From: Pseudomonadota bacterium
Lineage (GTDB): Bacteria > Desulfobacterota > Desulfovibrionia > Desulfovibrionales > Desulfovibrionaceae
Reading direction: 5' to 3'
Length of the DNA: 60,210 nt
Assembly (NCBI GenBank): GCA_018822105.1
Contig: JAHJLB010000063.1
Location: 1-60,210, forward strand
Part shown: positions 40,308-49,448 of the stretch, piece after piece
How positions within the stretch are numbered: the first letter of the stretch is position 1
Layout: each line of letters starts with the position of its first letter
Position numbers and translations under genes: made by a program
The notes under the pieces: model-generated
Database searches by the model: none
The model's input: only the letters and a program-made list of their open reading frames with translations
Told to the model about the DNA's origin: nothing

Positions 40308-41692
40308 CAAGGCCGGACCAACGCACTGTGCTAGTGGTGGACGACGAGCCGGCGCATCGGCTCATGGTTCGCGCCGTGCTTGAGGACGCGGGCTGGACCG
40401 TGGCCGACGCCGCCAGCGGCGACAAGGCCCTGGCCCTGCTCGGCAAGGTCCAGCCGCATGTGGCCCTGGTGGACATGAAGATGCCCGGCATGGACGGCCT
40501 GACGCTGCTGCGCGAGCTGCATGCCCGCATGCCCGGCCTGCCCGTGGTGCTCTTGACCGCCTTCGGCAGCGTCGGCTCCGCCGTGGACGCCATGAAGCAG
40601 GGGGCCTTCGACTACCTGACCAAGCCCGCCGACAATGAAGAGCTCAAGGCCGTGCTGGAGAAGAGCTACGAGTATCGCCGCCTCATCGAGGAGAACGCCC
40701 GCCTGCGCGCCGAGCGCACGGGCGAAAACGGGGGCATCATCGGCGCAAGCCCGGGCATCGCCCGCGTGCGCGAACTCATCGAACAGGTCGGGCCGAGCGA
40801 AGCCACGGTGCTCATCCTGGGCGAATCCGGCACCGGCAAGGAACTGGTGGCCGACGGCCTTCACCGCGCCAGCGCGCGCTCGCGCAAGCCGCTCATCAAG
40901 GTCAACTGCGCGGCCCTGCCCGCCGACCTGCTGGAGAGCGAACTCTTCGGCTACGTCAAGGGCGCCTTCACCGGCGCGGTGAAGGACAAGCCAGGCCGGT
41001 TCCAGCTCGCCGCCGGCGGCACCCTGCTGCTGGATGAAATCGGCGACATTCCGGCCCAGCTGCAGGCCAAGCTGCTGCGCGCGCTTCAGGAAAAGACGGT
41101 GGAGCCCCTGGGCGGAGTGAAGTCCGTCGAGACCGACGTGCGCATCCTGGCGGCCACCAACCGCGATTTGCGCGCCGATGTGGCCGCCGGGCGCTTCCGC
41201 GAGGATCTCTTCTATCGTCTGGCCGTGCTGGAGATCCCCATCCCGCCCCTGCGGGAACGCCTGGAGGATCTGCCGCTCTTGACCGGGCACCTGTTGCGCA
41301 AGCTGGGGAAAAAGAACCACAAGGAGATACGCACCGTCAGCCCGGCGTTTCTGGAGGCCCTGACGCGCCACACCTGGCCCGGCAACGTGCGCGAACTGGA
41401 AAACGTCCTTGAGCGCGCGCTCATCCTGGCCCGCTCCGACACCTTCGGGCTTGACCTGCTGCCCCCCCAACTGGCCGGCCTGGTGAGCGAACAGGCCGAC
41501 GCCGCCCCCGGCGAGACCCACAACGCCCTGCCCGCGGCCCTGGGCCACGCCATGGACGACGCCGAACGCGAAACCCTGGTGCGCGCCCTGGGCACCTATG
41601 CCGGGCACCGCGAAAACACCGCCGACGCCCTGGGCATCAGCCGCCGCACCCTGCAGTACAAGCTCAAGAAATACGGCCTCACCAAACGCTAG
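40304..41692 (+). CDS. NtrC-family sigma-54 response regulator, ZraR-like
   Basis: A 462-aa regulator. The receiver domain has the DDEP acidic pair, phospho-acceptor Asp57 (LVDMKMPGMDG) and a conserved Lys (LTKPADNEEL). The AAA+ domain has Walker A (GESGTGKE), the GAFTGA loop that contacts sigma-54 (GYVKGAFTGAVKDKPGRF), Walker B (GGTLLLDEIGDI) and RDLRADV. The C-terminal Fis-type helix-turn-helix reads ENTADALGISRRTLQYKLKKYG. Translation is coupled to the kinase gene. Likely target is the sigma-54 promoter at 37689. Confidence 0.95.
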   Translation: MTRPDQRTVLVVDDEPAHRLMVRAVLEDAGWTVADAASGDKALALLGKVQPHVALVDMKMPGMDGLTLLRELHARMPGLPVVLLTAFGSVGSAVDAMKQGAFDYLTKPADNEELKAVLEKSYEYRRLIEENARLRAERTGENGGIIGASPGIARVRELIEQVGPSEATVLILGESGTGKELVADGLHRASARSRKPLIKVNCAALPADLLESELFGYVKGAFTGAVKDKPGRFQLAAGGTLLLDEIGDIPAQLQAKLLRALQEKTVEPLGGVKSVETDVRILAATNRDLRADVAAGRFREDLFYRLAVLEIPIPPLRERLEDLPLLTGHLLRKLGKKNHKEIRTVSPAFLEALTRHTWPGNVRELENVLERALILARSDTFGLDLLPPQLAGLVSEQADAAPGETHNALPAALGHAMDDAERETLVRALGTYAGHRENTADALGISRRTLQYKLKKYGLTKR

Positions 41693-41708
41693 CCGCGCCC
41701 CTTGACTT

Positions 41709-41726
41709 TATGGGCATATGCCCATA
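41709..41726. promoter_or_regulatory. 18-bp perfect palindrome upstream of the DUF134 gene
   Basis: TATGGGCATATGCCCATA is a perfect palindrome. TTGACT (41702-41707) lies directly before it, so a bound protein would cover the promoter. It is the likely operator of the DUF134 helix-turn-helix protein encoded 25 bp downstream. Confidence 0.8.
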
Positions 41727-41751
41727 ACAATCCCTCCCACGGAGGGCTCCC

Positions 41752-42246
41752 ATGCCGCGACCCAAATGCTGCCGGAGGGTTTCCGGCGCGCCTGCCTGCA
41801 GGACGTTCAAGCCCACGGGCGTGCCCGCCGCCTCCCTTAAGGAGGTGGCCCTGGCCCTGGACGAATACGAGGCCATCCGCTTGGCGGACTTTGAGGGGCT
41901 GTACCAGGAAGAGGCGGCCAGGCGCATGGGCGTCTCGCGCCAAACCTTCGGCCGGACCATCGAGGCCGCGCGGGGCAAGGTCGCCCGCGCCCTGGTCCAG
42001 GGCCTGCTCCTGCGCATCGAGGCGCCGGAGGCCGAGCCAGCACTGTTTCCCGCCATGCGGGCCTTGGCCTGCGCCGGGTGCGCCCACCATTGGAACGAGC
42101 CCGCTTGCACGGGACGGCCCGAGGCCTGCCCGGCCTGCGGCTGCGCCGAGGTTCACCGCCGCGGCTATCCGGGCGCCAAGGCCCCCGGCAAGGCCGACGC
42201 CAGCGCGGGCCCAGGCGATGCCAAGCCCAGAGGCGCCAACCCCTAA
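41752..42246 (+). CDS. DUF134-family helix-turn-helix protein
   Basis: A 164-aa predicted regulator. It opens [10 protein letters not shown] and has [22 protein letters not shown] and [23 protein letters not shown], a sigma-70 region 4-like helix-turn-helix typical of DUF134. The C-terminal part has two CxxC pairs ([17 protein letters not shown]), a likely zinc ribbon or redox site. GGAGGG precedes the ATG. Family members often sit with NifX/Mrp-like genes, as here. The first CRRVSG cysteines may also bind metal. Confidence 0.88.
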   Translation: MPRPKCCRRVSGAPACRTFKPTGVPAASLKEVALALDEYEAIRLADFEGLYQEEAARRMGVSRQTFGRTIEAARGKVARALVQGLLLRIEAPEAEPALFPAMRALACAGCAHHWNEPACTGRPEACPACGCAEVHRRGYPGAKAPGKADASAGPGDAKPRGANP

Positions 42247-42264
42247 CCTCCACTGGAGACCCCC

Positions 42265-42648
42265 ATGCTCAAGATCGCCATCCCCACCCGCGCAGGCATC
42301 GTGGACGGCCATTTCGGCCACTGCGAATCCTTCACCATCTTCAGCATCGACGACAACAAGAGCGTCGCCGCCCAGGAAAGCTTCACCCCGCCCCCGGCCT
42401 GCGGCTGCAAGTCGAACCTCATTCCGACCCTGTCAGGGATGGGCGTGTCCCTGCTCATCGCCGGGAACATGGGCGAGGGCGCGGTGGTGCGCCTGGGCCA
42501 GGCCGGCATCACGGTCATCCGCGGGGCTTCCGGGCCCGTGCAGGACGCTTTGGAGGCCTGGCGGAACGGCACCCTGGCGGACACGGAGCTCGTGTGCCTG
42601 GAGCACGGCGCAGACCACGAATGCTCGCACGGGCTCAAGTCCCTGTAA
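42265..42648 (+). CDS. NifX/NifB-type iron-molybdenum cofactor-binding family protein
   Basis: A 127-aa small protein of the dinitrogenase FeMo-cofactor family: MLKIAIPTRAGIVDGHFGHCESFTIFSI and LLIAGNMGEGAVVRLGQAGI are typical, with an ACGCKS loop. Such proteins bind metal-sulfur clusters. No nitrogenase genes are present, so a role in handling other metal-sulfur clusters is more likely. It is 18 bp after the DUF134 gene and is probably under the same operator. Confidence 0.88.
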   Translation: MLKIAIPTRAGIVDGHFGHCESFTIFSIDDNKSVAAQESFTPPPACGCKSNLIPTLSGMGVSLLIAGNMGEGAVVRLGQAGITVIRGASGPVQDALEAWRNGTLADTELVCLEHGADHECSHGLKSL

Positions 42649-42741
42649 GGCCAGCAGTCCCGGCAGGCGTCGCCGGGTTCGTTGACAGCCCGCGCCAAAC
42701 CTCGTAGTTCTGCGCCCATCATTTCAGAGAGGGAACAACCC

Positions 42742-42963
42742 ATGCGCGAGAAGGTCGAAGCCGCCCTGGCCAAGGTCCGGCCCATGCTCCAGGCCGATGG
42801 CGGCGACGTGGAGCTGGTGGACGTCACCGACAAGGGCATCGTCCGGGTCCGCCTCACGGGCCGCTGCAAAACCTGCCCCATGTCCCAGCAGACCCTGCGC
42901 AACAGCGTGGAGCGCATCGTCCTGCGCGAGGTGCGGGGCATCAAGGCCGTGGAAGAGGCCTGA
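42742..42963 (+). CDS. NifU-like C-terminal domain protein, iron-sulfur scaffold
   Basis: A 73-aa protein consisting only of a NifU C-terminal (Nfu) domain: VEAALAKVRPMLQADGGDVELVDV and the cluster ligands CKTCPMS. Nfu proteins carry [4Fe-4S] clusters to target enzymes. The start at 42742 has a GAGAGG site and matches the family start; an open frame from 42682 adds 20 unconserved residues. It precedes gltX. Confidence 0.92.
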   Translation: MREKVEAALAKVRPMLQADGGDVELVDVTDKGIVRVRLTGRCKTCPMSQQTLRNSVERIVLREVRGIKAVEEA

Positions 42964-43039
42964 GCGCCCCGCGCGACGCTCGGCTCCCTCCGAGCCCTGG
43001 CCGGGCGCACTGCACATATATTCATCAGGAGATCCACCC

Positions 43040-44443
43040 ATGACCATCGTTACCCGCTTTGCCCCCAGCCCCACGGGATACCTGCACATCGGCGGCGCGC
43101 GCACCGCGCTGTTCAGCTGGCTGCTGGCCAAGAGCCAGGGCGGGGAGTTTCTCTTGCGCGTGGAGGACACGGACCGCGAGCGCAGCACCCAGGAGGCCAC
43201 CGACGCCATCCTGGAGGCCATGGAATGGCTTGGACTGACCGCCGAAGGCGAGACCGTGTTCCAGAGCCAGCGTTTCCATCTCTACAACAGCTACATCGAC
43301 ACGCTGCTGGCCAAGGGCCATGCCTATTGGTGCCAGTGCACACCCGAGGAGGTCGAGGCCATGCGCGAACAGGCGCGGGCCGCAGGCAAGAAGCCCAAGT
43401 ACGACGGCCGCTGCCGCGAGCTGGGCCTCGGCCCGGGCGCGGGGCGCGTGGTGCGCTTCAAGGGGCCCCTGGATGGGGTCACCGGCTTTGACGACATGGT
43501 CAAAGGCCCCACCTCGGTGCAGAACGCCGAACTGGACGACATGATCCTGCGCCGCAGCGACGGCGCGCCCACCTACAACCTTGCCGTGGTGGTGGACGAC
43601 AACGACATGGACGTGACCCATGTGCTGCGCGGCGATGACCACGTGGCCAACACCCCGCGCCAGATCCTGCTCTACAAGGCCTTTGGCTGGCGCGTGCCCA
43701 AGTTCGGACACGTGCCCATGATCCTGGGGCCGGACAAGGCCAAGCTTTCCAAGCGCCACGGCGCGCTTTCCGTCATGGAATACAAGAAGATGGGCTACCT
43801 GCCCGAGGCGTTGGTGAACTATCTGGCACGCCTGGGCTGGTCCCACGGCGACCAGGAGATCTTCCCACGCGAGGACCTCCTGCGCCTCTTCAACACCAAC
43901 AACCTCGGCAAATCGCCCTCGGTCTTCGACCTGAAGAAGCTGGAGTGGCTGAACGCCCACTACATCAAGGAGTCAACGCCCGAGCGCCTGGCCGCCCTGC
44001 TCCCGGAGTATCTGGCCGACGCGGGCGAGACCGCGGGCCTGAACCTCGACCCCGGCTACCTCGCCGGCATCGTGCCCCTGCTGCAGCCGCGGGCCAAGAC
44101 CCTGGTGGAAATGGCCGACATGGCCCGCTTCTTCCTGGTTCCCGCGAACGCCCTGGCCTACGACGACAAGGCCGTGGCCGAGCAGTTGACGCCTGAAGCC
44201 CGCCGGCTGCTGGCCGACCTGCTGCCCATCTATGAGGCCGCCCAGGACTACCGCGACCACAAGGCCCTCGAAGCCCGCACCCAGGCCTTCCTGGACGCGC
44301 GCGAGCTCAAGTTCAAGGCCGTGGCCCAGCCCCTGCGCGTGGCCCTCACCGGCAAGACCGCCAGCCCCGGCCTGTTCGAGACCATGTGCGTGCTGGGCAG
44401 GGACGAGTCCTGCGCGCGCATCAAGCGGGCCCTGGTCCTCTAG
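43040..44443 (+). CDS. gltX: Glutamyl-tRNA synthetase
   Basis: A 467-aa class I aminoacyl-tRNA synthetase. The HIGH-like motif is FAPSPTGYLHIGGARTALF, the KMSKS-like motif is KLSKRHG. LRVEDTDRERS and DDHVANTPRQILLYKAFGW are family signatures. Its product also supplies the tetrapyrrole pathway, in which the nearby hemL acts. AGGAG lies eight bases before the ATG. Length is normal. Confidence 0.97.
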   Translation: MTIVTRFAPSPTGYLHIGGARTALFSWLLAKSQGGEFLLRVEDTDRERSTQEATDAILEAMEWLGLTAEGETVFQSQRFHLYNSYIDTLLAKGHAYWCQCTPEEVEAMREQARAAGKKPKYDGRCRELGLGPGAGRVVRFKGPLDGVTGFDDMVKGPTSVQNAELDDMILRRSDGAPTYNLAVVVDDNDMDVTHVLRGDDHVANTPRQILLYKAFGWRVPKFGHVPMILGPDKAKLSKRHGALSVMEYKKMGYLPEALVNYLARLGWSHGDQEIFPREDLLRLFNTNNLGKSPSVFDLKKLEWLNAHYIKESTPERLAALLPEYLADAGETAGLNLDPGYLAGIVPLLQPRAKTLVEMADMARFFLVPANALAYDDKAVAEQLTPEARRLLADLLPIYEAAQDYRDHKALEARTQAFLDARELKFKAVAQPLRVALTGKTASPGLFETMCVLGRDESCARIKRALVL

Positions 44444-44457
44444 CCGGGCGCTGCGGC

Positions 44458-45513
44458 ATGGCCCACGCCCCCTGCTTCGCCAGCGACAATTACGCCGGCG
44501 TGCACCCGACCGTCATGGCCGCCCTGGCGGCAGCCAACGTGGGCCCGGCGCCAGCCTACGGCGCAGACGCATTGACCCGGGCCGCCTGCGCGCGGTTCAA
44601 GGAAGTGCTCGGCGAAAACGCCGAGCCCTTTTTCGTGTTCCTGGGCACAGCGGCCAACGTGCTTGCCCTCCAGGCCATGACAAGGCCGCACCACGCCGTG
44701 CTGGCCGCGTCCAGCGCGCACATCAACGTGGACGAATGCGGAGCGCCGGAGCGGATTCTCGGCTGCAAGCTCATGTGCGTGGACACGGCCGGGGGCAAAC
44801 TGACGCCGGGCGACCTGCGCCCCTTCCTGAGCCACCTGGGCAACGAGCACCACAACCAGCCCCGCGTGGTCTCCATCGCCCAGGCCACGGAGCTGGGCAC
44901 GGTCTATGGCATCGACGAGATCCAGGCCCTGGCGGACTTCGCCCACGAGAACGGCCTGCTGCTGCACATGGACGGCGCGCGATTGGGCAACGCCGCCGCG
45001 GCCCTGGGCTGCGATTTGCGCGACCTCACCAGCAGCGCCGGCGTGGACGCGCTTTCCTTCGGCGGCACCAAGAACGGGCTCATGTTCGGCGAGGCCGTGG
45101 TCTTCTTCCGGCCGGACCTGGCCCGGGACTTCCCCTTCATCCGCAAGCAGGGCATGCAGCTCTGCTCCAAGATGCGCTTCATCGCCGCCCAGTTCCTGGC
45201 CCTGCTTGACGGCGGGCTCTGGCGCGCCAACGCCGCCCAGGCCAACGCCATGGCCCGGCTCCTGGCCGACAAGGTCGCGGGCATCCCCGGCCTGCGCCTG
45301 ACCCAGCCGGTGGAGACCAACGCGGTCTTCGCCAGCCTGGCCCCGCGGGCCATTGCCCGCCTGCAGGAGCGCTTCGCCTTCTATGTCTGGGACCATGAGC
45401 GGCACGTGGTGCGCTGGATGACCAGCTTCGCCACCACCGAGGCCGAGGTGGAGGCCTTTGCGGCGGCGGTGCGGCAGGAGGTGGCGGCAGCCGAGGCAGG
45501 CGCGGAGGCATAA
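44458..45513 (+). CDS. ltaE: Low-specificity threonine aldolase
   Basis: A 351-aa PLP enzyme of the beta-eliminating lyase family that cleaves threonine to glycine and acetaldehyde. FASDNYAGVHPTVMAAL, PAYGADALTRAACARF, HINVDECGAPE, LHMDGARLGNAAAALG (the Asp binds the PLP ring) and LSFGGTKNGLMFGEAVVF (PLP lysine) are seen. The start at 44458 is 14 bp after gltX and has no strong ribosome site. This subgroup can also act on related beta-hydroxy amino acids. Confidence 0.9.
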   Translation: MAHAPCFASDNYAGVHPTVMAALAAANVGPAPAYGADALTRAACARFKEVLGENAEPFFVFLGTAANVLALQAMTRPHHAVLAASSAHINVDECGAPERILGCKLMCVDTAGGKLTPGDLRPFLSHLGNEHHNQPRVVSIAQATELGTVYGIDEIQALADFAHENGLLLHMDGARLGNAAAALGCDLRDLTSSAGVDALSFGGTKNGLMFGEAVVFFRPDLARDFPFIRKQGMQLCSKMRFIAAQFLALLDGGLWRANAAQANAMARLLADKVAGIPGLRLTQPVETNAVFASLAPRAIARLQERFAFYVWDHERHVVRWMTSFATTEAEVEAFAAAVRQEVAAAEAGAEA

Positions 45514-45608
45514 TAAGGCAGCTGCGGCCAGAAACCCGCGCCGCCGGTCCCTGGCCGAAGGTGAAGACGCGGGGAGGGACATTATCGCGCCGCCGCAGGC
45601 AGCCGGGA

Positions 45609-46226
45609 CTATTTGCCTGGCGGCCTTGATCGCGCCAGGCCTTCGGCTTCGGACCACAGGCGCTGCGCCAATTCCTCCAGCTCCCTGGGGCCTTGGGAGC
45701 CGTAGGTCACGCATTTCTTGAAGTCGCCCGCAGCGAAGCAGAAGCTTGTGCTCGAGGCGTCCGCCACACGCAGCGCCCTGTTTTGCACAACGCCGTCATC
45801 CCTGAGCAGGACCGAATACCTGACGCTGTAGTCCGCCGGCAGTTCAAAGAAGCGGAACCTGTGGAGCTCGTTGAGCAGGGCCAGCATATCCTTGGGCGGA
45901 TAGCGGAACGGCAGGCTCTGGCCGTCGCGCTCCAGCGTGGCGCTCCCCGCGCCGCTCAGGCTCACCCGCCGGACAGGAAAGGAGGGCGTTCCGGAATGGC
46001 GCGTCAGCGTTATGCTGACGGCGTCAAGCCGGTACTGCGGCGGCGGCCCCGCGGATACATGACTGGACTCATCGGCCATGGCGCGTGTCCCCGCAAGGCC
46101 AGAAAGGCACAGCAGCAGGACAGCCGCAAGCCACCTGCGCAGCGCCGGGTTGACATTGCTGCTTCCCTGCCCTGAAACGGGCGCCCCTTTGCGGGGCCCC
46201 CTCTGAACCCGCCCCGCCTGCTTCAT
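45609..46226 (-). CDS. Predicted exported protein coupled to the metalloprotease gene
   Basis: A 205-aa protein of unknown function. A hydrophobic segment (RRWLAAVLLLCLSGLAGTRAMA) about residues 30-50 looks like a signal peptide after a long basic leader. The mature part (YRLDAVSITLTRHSG, VSLSGAGSATLERDGQ, LLNELHRFRFFELPADY, GDFKKCVTYGSQGPRELEELAQRL) suggests a small beta-rich domain with a Cys pair. The ATG overlaps the protease stop (ATGA), so translation is probably coupled. It could be an inhibitor or partner of the protease, but that is inference. Confidence 0.7.
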   Translation of the reverse strand: MKQAGRVQRGPRKGAPVSGQGSSNVNPALRRWLAAVLLLCLSGLAGTRAMADESSHVSAGPPPQYRLDAVSITLTRHSGTPSFPVRRVSLSGAGSATLERDGQSLPFRYPPKDMLALLNELHRFRFFELPADYSVRYSVLLRDDGVVQNRALRVADASSTSFCFAAGDFKKCVTYGSQGPRELEELAQRLWSEAEGLARSRPPGK

Positions 46227-47239
46227 GCCCTGCGGCGGCGCGCACGCCACCCAACGAGGGCCGTGAGGCCTGTGGACAGCAGGATGACGCTTCCGGGCAC
46301 TGGCGTGGGCGTGGTCTCCGACAGGGTATAGCCGAGATCCAGCAGTATCCCGACTTCAACCGCGCTGAAGTCGCGCGCGCTGAGGCCTGTGCCGGTGGAA
46401 GGCAGCATCAGCAGGTTGAGCACGGCGTCGCTGATGTGGGACACGCTGCTGCCCGGCTCATAGGGATTCGGGCTGTACAGGGCCACCAGCTGTCCGCCGT
46501 TGGCGGCCATGGCGTGGGCGCCATTGAAGTACAAGGTTCCTCCGCCGGCGCTGGCCGCGTTCCAGACCGCCTGGTTCAGCGAGAAATTCGCGTTGATGAC
46601 CTTCACACCCGCCGCATTGACCAGGAAGTTTGTGAAGGGGTCCCATTCTCCGGCGGCCTTGGTCCCGAAAATGGGGGAGCCGTCCTGCCCGATGGTGGCG
46701 GCGAAGCCCAGGACGTGCGTGAGTTCATGGAACATGGTGCTGGTAAAGTCGTACTGGGTGTTCGAGACAGGCAGGTTCCCGTTCAACTGCCAGTTGTGGG
46801 CGAAATTCACGTCCAGGGTGCCCAGGGATGTGGCCCCGAAGGGATTCGCCCCGGTCTGCAACTGGGTCATGACGGCCCCGTTGGAACGCACCCCGGCGGA
46901 GCCGTAATCATACAGGTAGGAGCCTGCCGAGGCCAGGGTGTTGCTGGCGGGGTCGTTGCTGGAGGTCACATCGAGCCGGATAGTGCCGGAATTGCTGAAG
47001 TGGCTGGCGAACATGGACGAGAAGCTGTCCGCCGCGGCCTGGAGCGCCGCCTGCCGCTCTGCCCCATAGGTGGGGTCCAGGAACGCAGCGTCGGTGAGGG
47101 GGCTCCCAAAGTCGAACTGGAAGACGATGTTGGCCTGGGCCGCCGGGGCAAAAACCAGGGACCCGACCAGGAAAACGCAGCAGAGAGCCGCGCGCACCGC
47201 GCGAGGAGTCCTGTATTTATCCTTTGCAACTGAGTACAT
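46223..47239 (-). CDS. Secreted zinc metalloprotease-like protein with PEP-CTERM-like tail
   Basis: A 338-aa exported protein. The signal peptide ends near APAAQA. A zinc-protease motif H171-E-L-T-H175 (TMFHELTHVLGF) lies mid-protein, followed by a Gly/Asn/Ala-rich domain. The C-terminus has the three parts of a PEP-CTERM-like sorting signal: a Pro motif (PTPVPG), a hydrophobic helix (SVILLSTGLTALVGW) and a basic end (RARRRRA). That would target it to an exosortase. I take ATG 47239; ATG 47260 has no ribosome site. A consensus promoter lies upstream. Confidence 0.85.
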   Translation of the reverse strand: MYSVAKDKYRTPRAVRAALCCVFLVGSLVFAPAAQANIVFQFDFGSPLTDAAFLDPTYGAERQAALQAAADSFSSMFASHFSNSGTIRLDVTSSNDPASNTLASAGSYLYDYGSAGVRSNGAVMTQLQTGANPFGATSLGTLDVNFAHNWQLNGNLPVSNTQYDFTSTMFHELTHVLGFAATIGQDGSPIFGTKAAGEWDPFTNFLVNAAGVKVINANFSLNQAVWNAASAGGGTLYFNGAHAMAANGGQLVALYSPNPYEPGSSVSHISDAVLNLLMLPSTGTGLSARDFSAVEVGILLDLGYTLSETTPTPVPGSVILLSTGLTALVGWRARRRRA

Positions 47240-47276
47240 ACAACCACCCACCCTTCCCATTCAAAAGCTTGTTATA

Positions 47277-47305
47277 TGTATAGACGAAAGTCATACACAT
47301 GTCAA
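47277..47305 (-). promoter_or_regulatory. Consensus sigma-70 promoter of the metalloprotease gene
   Basis: On the minus strand TTGACA (47305-47300) and TATACA (47282-47277) are separated by exactly 17 bp. Transcription would start near 47270, about 30 bp before the chosen ATG. This is the best sigma-70 match I found in the window. Confidence 0.85.
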
Positions 47306-47435
47306 GCGCTATACCGAAGAACGCAATGGCTCTGCAAAGCCGAAGCCACCGGAGCACTCCTCCACGCGCTTTGAGGTGAGAATCCCACCGGCTTGTTTCC
47401 TCCCGGACAGCCGCCCGGGCCGGCCTGCCCTCTTC

Positions 47436-48707
47436 CTACAGCCGCACCTGGCGCACGGCGTCCAGGGTCTTCCTCAGGTCCGCGTCCGTGTGGGCGAAGG
47501 AGGTGAAGGCGCATTCGAAGCCCGAGGGCGCGAGGTTCACGCCAAAGCCGCGCATCTGGCGGTAGAACTCGCCGTACGTGGCGGAGTTCGCGGTCTTGGC
47601 GGCCTCGTAGTCGGTCACCGGCGTATCGGTGAAGAAGAGGGTGAACATGCTGGCCAGGTGGTTCAGGGTCACAGGCTGCCCCTTGGCGCGCAGCAGCTCG
47701 GCCATGTCCTCGGCAAAGACCTTGGTGCGCGCCTCCAGGGCGGCGTAGTCGCTCTGCATGAGGCCCTTGAGCGTGGCCAGCCCAGCAGCCATGGCCACGG
47801 GGTTCCCGGAGAGCGTTCCGGCCTGGTACACCGGGCCGCAGGGCGCGATGTGCTCCATGATCTCGCGGCGCCCGCCGTAGCAGCCCACAGGGAAGCCGCC
47901 GCCGATGATCTTGCCCAGGGTGGTCAGGTCCGGCGTCACCCCGAAGCGCGCCTGCGCCCCACCCAGGGCCACGCGAAACCCGGTGATGACCTCGTCGAAG
48001 ATGAGCAGGGCGCCGTATTTGGTGCAGATTTCGCGCAGGCCTTCGAGAAAGCCCCTGGCGGGAGGGATGAGGCCCACGTTGCCGGCCACGGGCTCGATGA
48101 TGACGCAGGCGATGTCCGCGCCATGCGCCGCGAACCGGGCCTCCACGGCCGCAAGATCGTTATACGGGGCCAGCAGCGTCTGCGCGGCGATGGCGTCGGG
48201 CACGCCCGGGGTGCCGGGGATGCACAGGGTGGCCACGCCGGAGCCTGCGCTCACCAGGAAGCCGTCGCTGTGGCCGTGGTAGCAGCCCTCGAACTTGAGC
48301 ACCTTGTCGCGCTTCGTGTAGCCGCGCGCCAGGCGCACCGCGCTCATGGTGGCCTCTGTGCCGGAGCTGACCATGCGCACCATCTCCATGCTCGGCATGA
48401 TGGAGCGGATCAGCTCGGCCAGCTCCACCTCATCCGGGCAGGGCGCGCCAAAGCTCGCGCCCTTGTCCAGGGCCGCCACTGCGGCCTCGCGCACGGAGCC
48501 GTCGGCGTGGCCCAGCAGCATGGGCCCCCAGCTCATGACGTAGTCGATGAGCTCCAGACCATCGACGGTCCACATGCGGCTGCCGGCCGCCCGCTCGATG
48601 AACACGGGCTCGCAGCCCACGCTCTTGCAGGCGCGCACAGGGCTGTTGACGCCGCCGGGAAGCACTTTCGCGGCACGCTCGAAATAGGCAGCAGACTTGC
48701 TGGGCAT
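47436..48707 (-). CDS. hemL: Glutamate-1-semialdehyde 2,1-aminomutase
   Basis: A 423-aa PLP enzyme that makes 5-aminolevulinate from glutamate semialdehyde in the C5 tetrapyrrole pathway. [69 protein letters not shown] and the PLP lysine region [17 protein letters not shown] are present. It lies 24 bp after the siroheme decarboxylase gene on the same strand, so precursor supply and heme synthesis are linked. Confidence 0.96.
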   Translation of the reverse strand: MPSKSAAYFERAAKVLPGGVNSPVRACKSVGCEPVFIERAAGSRMWTVDGLELIDYVMSWGPMLLGHADGSVREAAVAALDKGASFGAPCPDEVELAELIRSIMPSMEMVRMVSSGTEATMSAVRLARGYTKRDKVLKFEGCYHGHSDGFLVSAGSGVATLCIPGTPGVPDAIAAQTLLAPYNDLAAVEARFAAHGADIACVIIEPVAGNVGLIPPARGFLEGLREICTKYGALLIFDEVITGFRVALGGAQARFGVTPDLTTLGKIIGGGFPVGCYGGRREIMEHIAPCGPVYQAGTLSGNPVAMAAGLATLKGLMQSDYAALEARTKVFAEDMAELLRAKGQPVTLNHLASMFTLFFTDTPVTDYEAAKTANSATYGEFYRQMRGFGVNLAPSGFECAFTSFAHTDADLRKTLDAVRQVRL

Positions 48708-48731
48708 AGCGGAATCTCCGTCGTTTGGCGG

Positions 48732-49232
48732 TTAGAAGTAGCGCATGGAGATCTTTTTGAGCTCCCGCACGCTTTGCAGCATCTGATAGTCCGTCACCCC
48801 TGTGGCCTGTGAGATGGCCTTGACCACCTCCATGCAGTCACCGGGGTTCTTGCCGTGGATCATGGTGTAGAGGTTGTACCGCCACTGCGGATAGGTGCGG
48901 CGGATGTAGCAATGGCTGATCTCCGGACGGTCGGCCATGATCTTGCCCACGCGCTGGGCCTCTTCGGGATCGTCCACGCGCCAGGAGACCATGGCGTTGT
49001 GCCCGTAACCGGCCTTCTGGTGGCGCAGGGTGGCTCCGAAGCGGCGGATGACGGCCTCGCCCTTCAAGCGGGCCAACAGCGCCAGCACCTCCTCCTCCGG
49101 GCAGCCGGCCTCGGCCGCGATGGCGGCGAAGGGCGTGGGTCCGTCAGGAATGTCGGCCCCGGCCAGGGCCAGGATGCGCATCTCGATGTCCGTGAAGGTC
49201 GGGGGGGCTTTCTTGTGTGCGGCGTGGCTCAT
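48732..49232 (-). CDS. Siroheme decarboxylase subunit, AhbA/AhbB family
   Basis: A 166-aa protein with an Lrp/AsnC-like fold: an N-terminal helix-turn-helix (TDIEMRILALAGADIPDGPTP-type start, shown to 20 residues only) and a RAM-like domain (MVSWRVDDPEEAQRVGKIMA, HCYIRRTYPQWRYNLYTMIHG). These motifs mark the AhbA/AhbB pair that decarboxylates siroheme in the alternative heme pathway of sulfate reducers, not a true regulator. I cannot tell AhbA from AhbB with certainty; the partner gene is not in the window. Operon with hemL. Confidence 0.85.
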   Translation of the reverse strand: MSHAAHKKAPPTFTDIEMRILALAGADIPDGPTPFAAIAAEAGCPEEEVLALLARLKGEAVIRRFGATLRHQKAGYGHNAMVSWRVDDPEEAQRVGKIMADRPEISHCYIRRTYPQWRYNLYTMIHGKNPGDCMEVVKAISQATGVTDYQMLQSVRELKKISMRYF

Positions 49233-49448
49233 GGGCTATGCTACTCGCTTGTTCGGGTCGTGGCGTCGTTTCAAGACGAGCCCTTGTACCTGCAAGCGCG
49301 GCGGCTGGCAACACGGGCCGCGCCTCCGGCATGCCCTTCCGGGGTACGTATTCCAGGGGCTTGCATCCCATGCCTTGGTCAGCGTAGAAGAGCGCATCCG
49401 TCCACGCGTTTGTTGCGCCGGGGCGGCAATCCTGCCGAGGAGCTGCCA

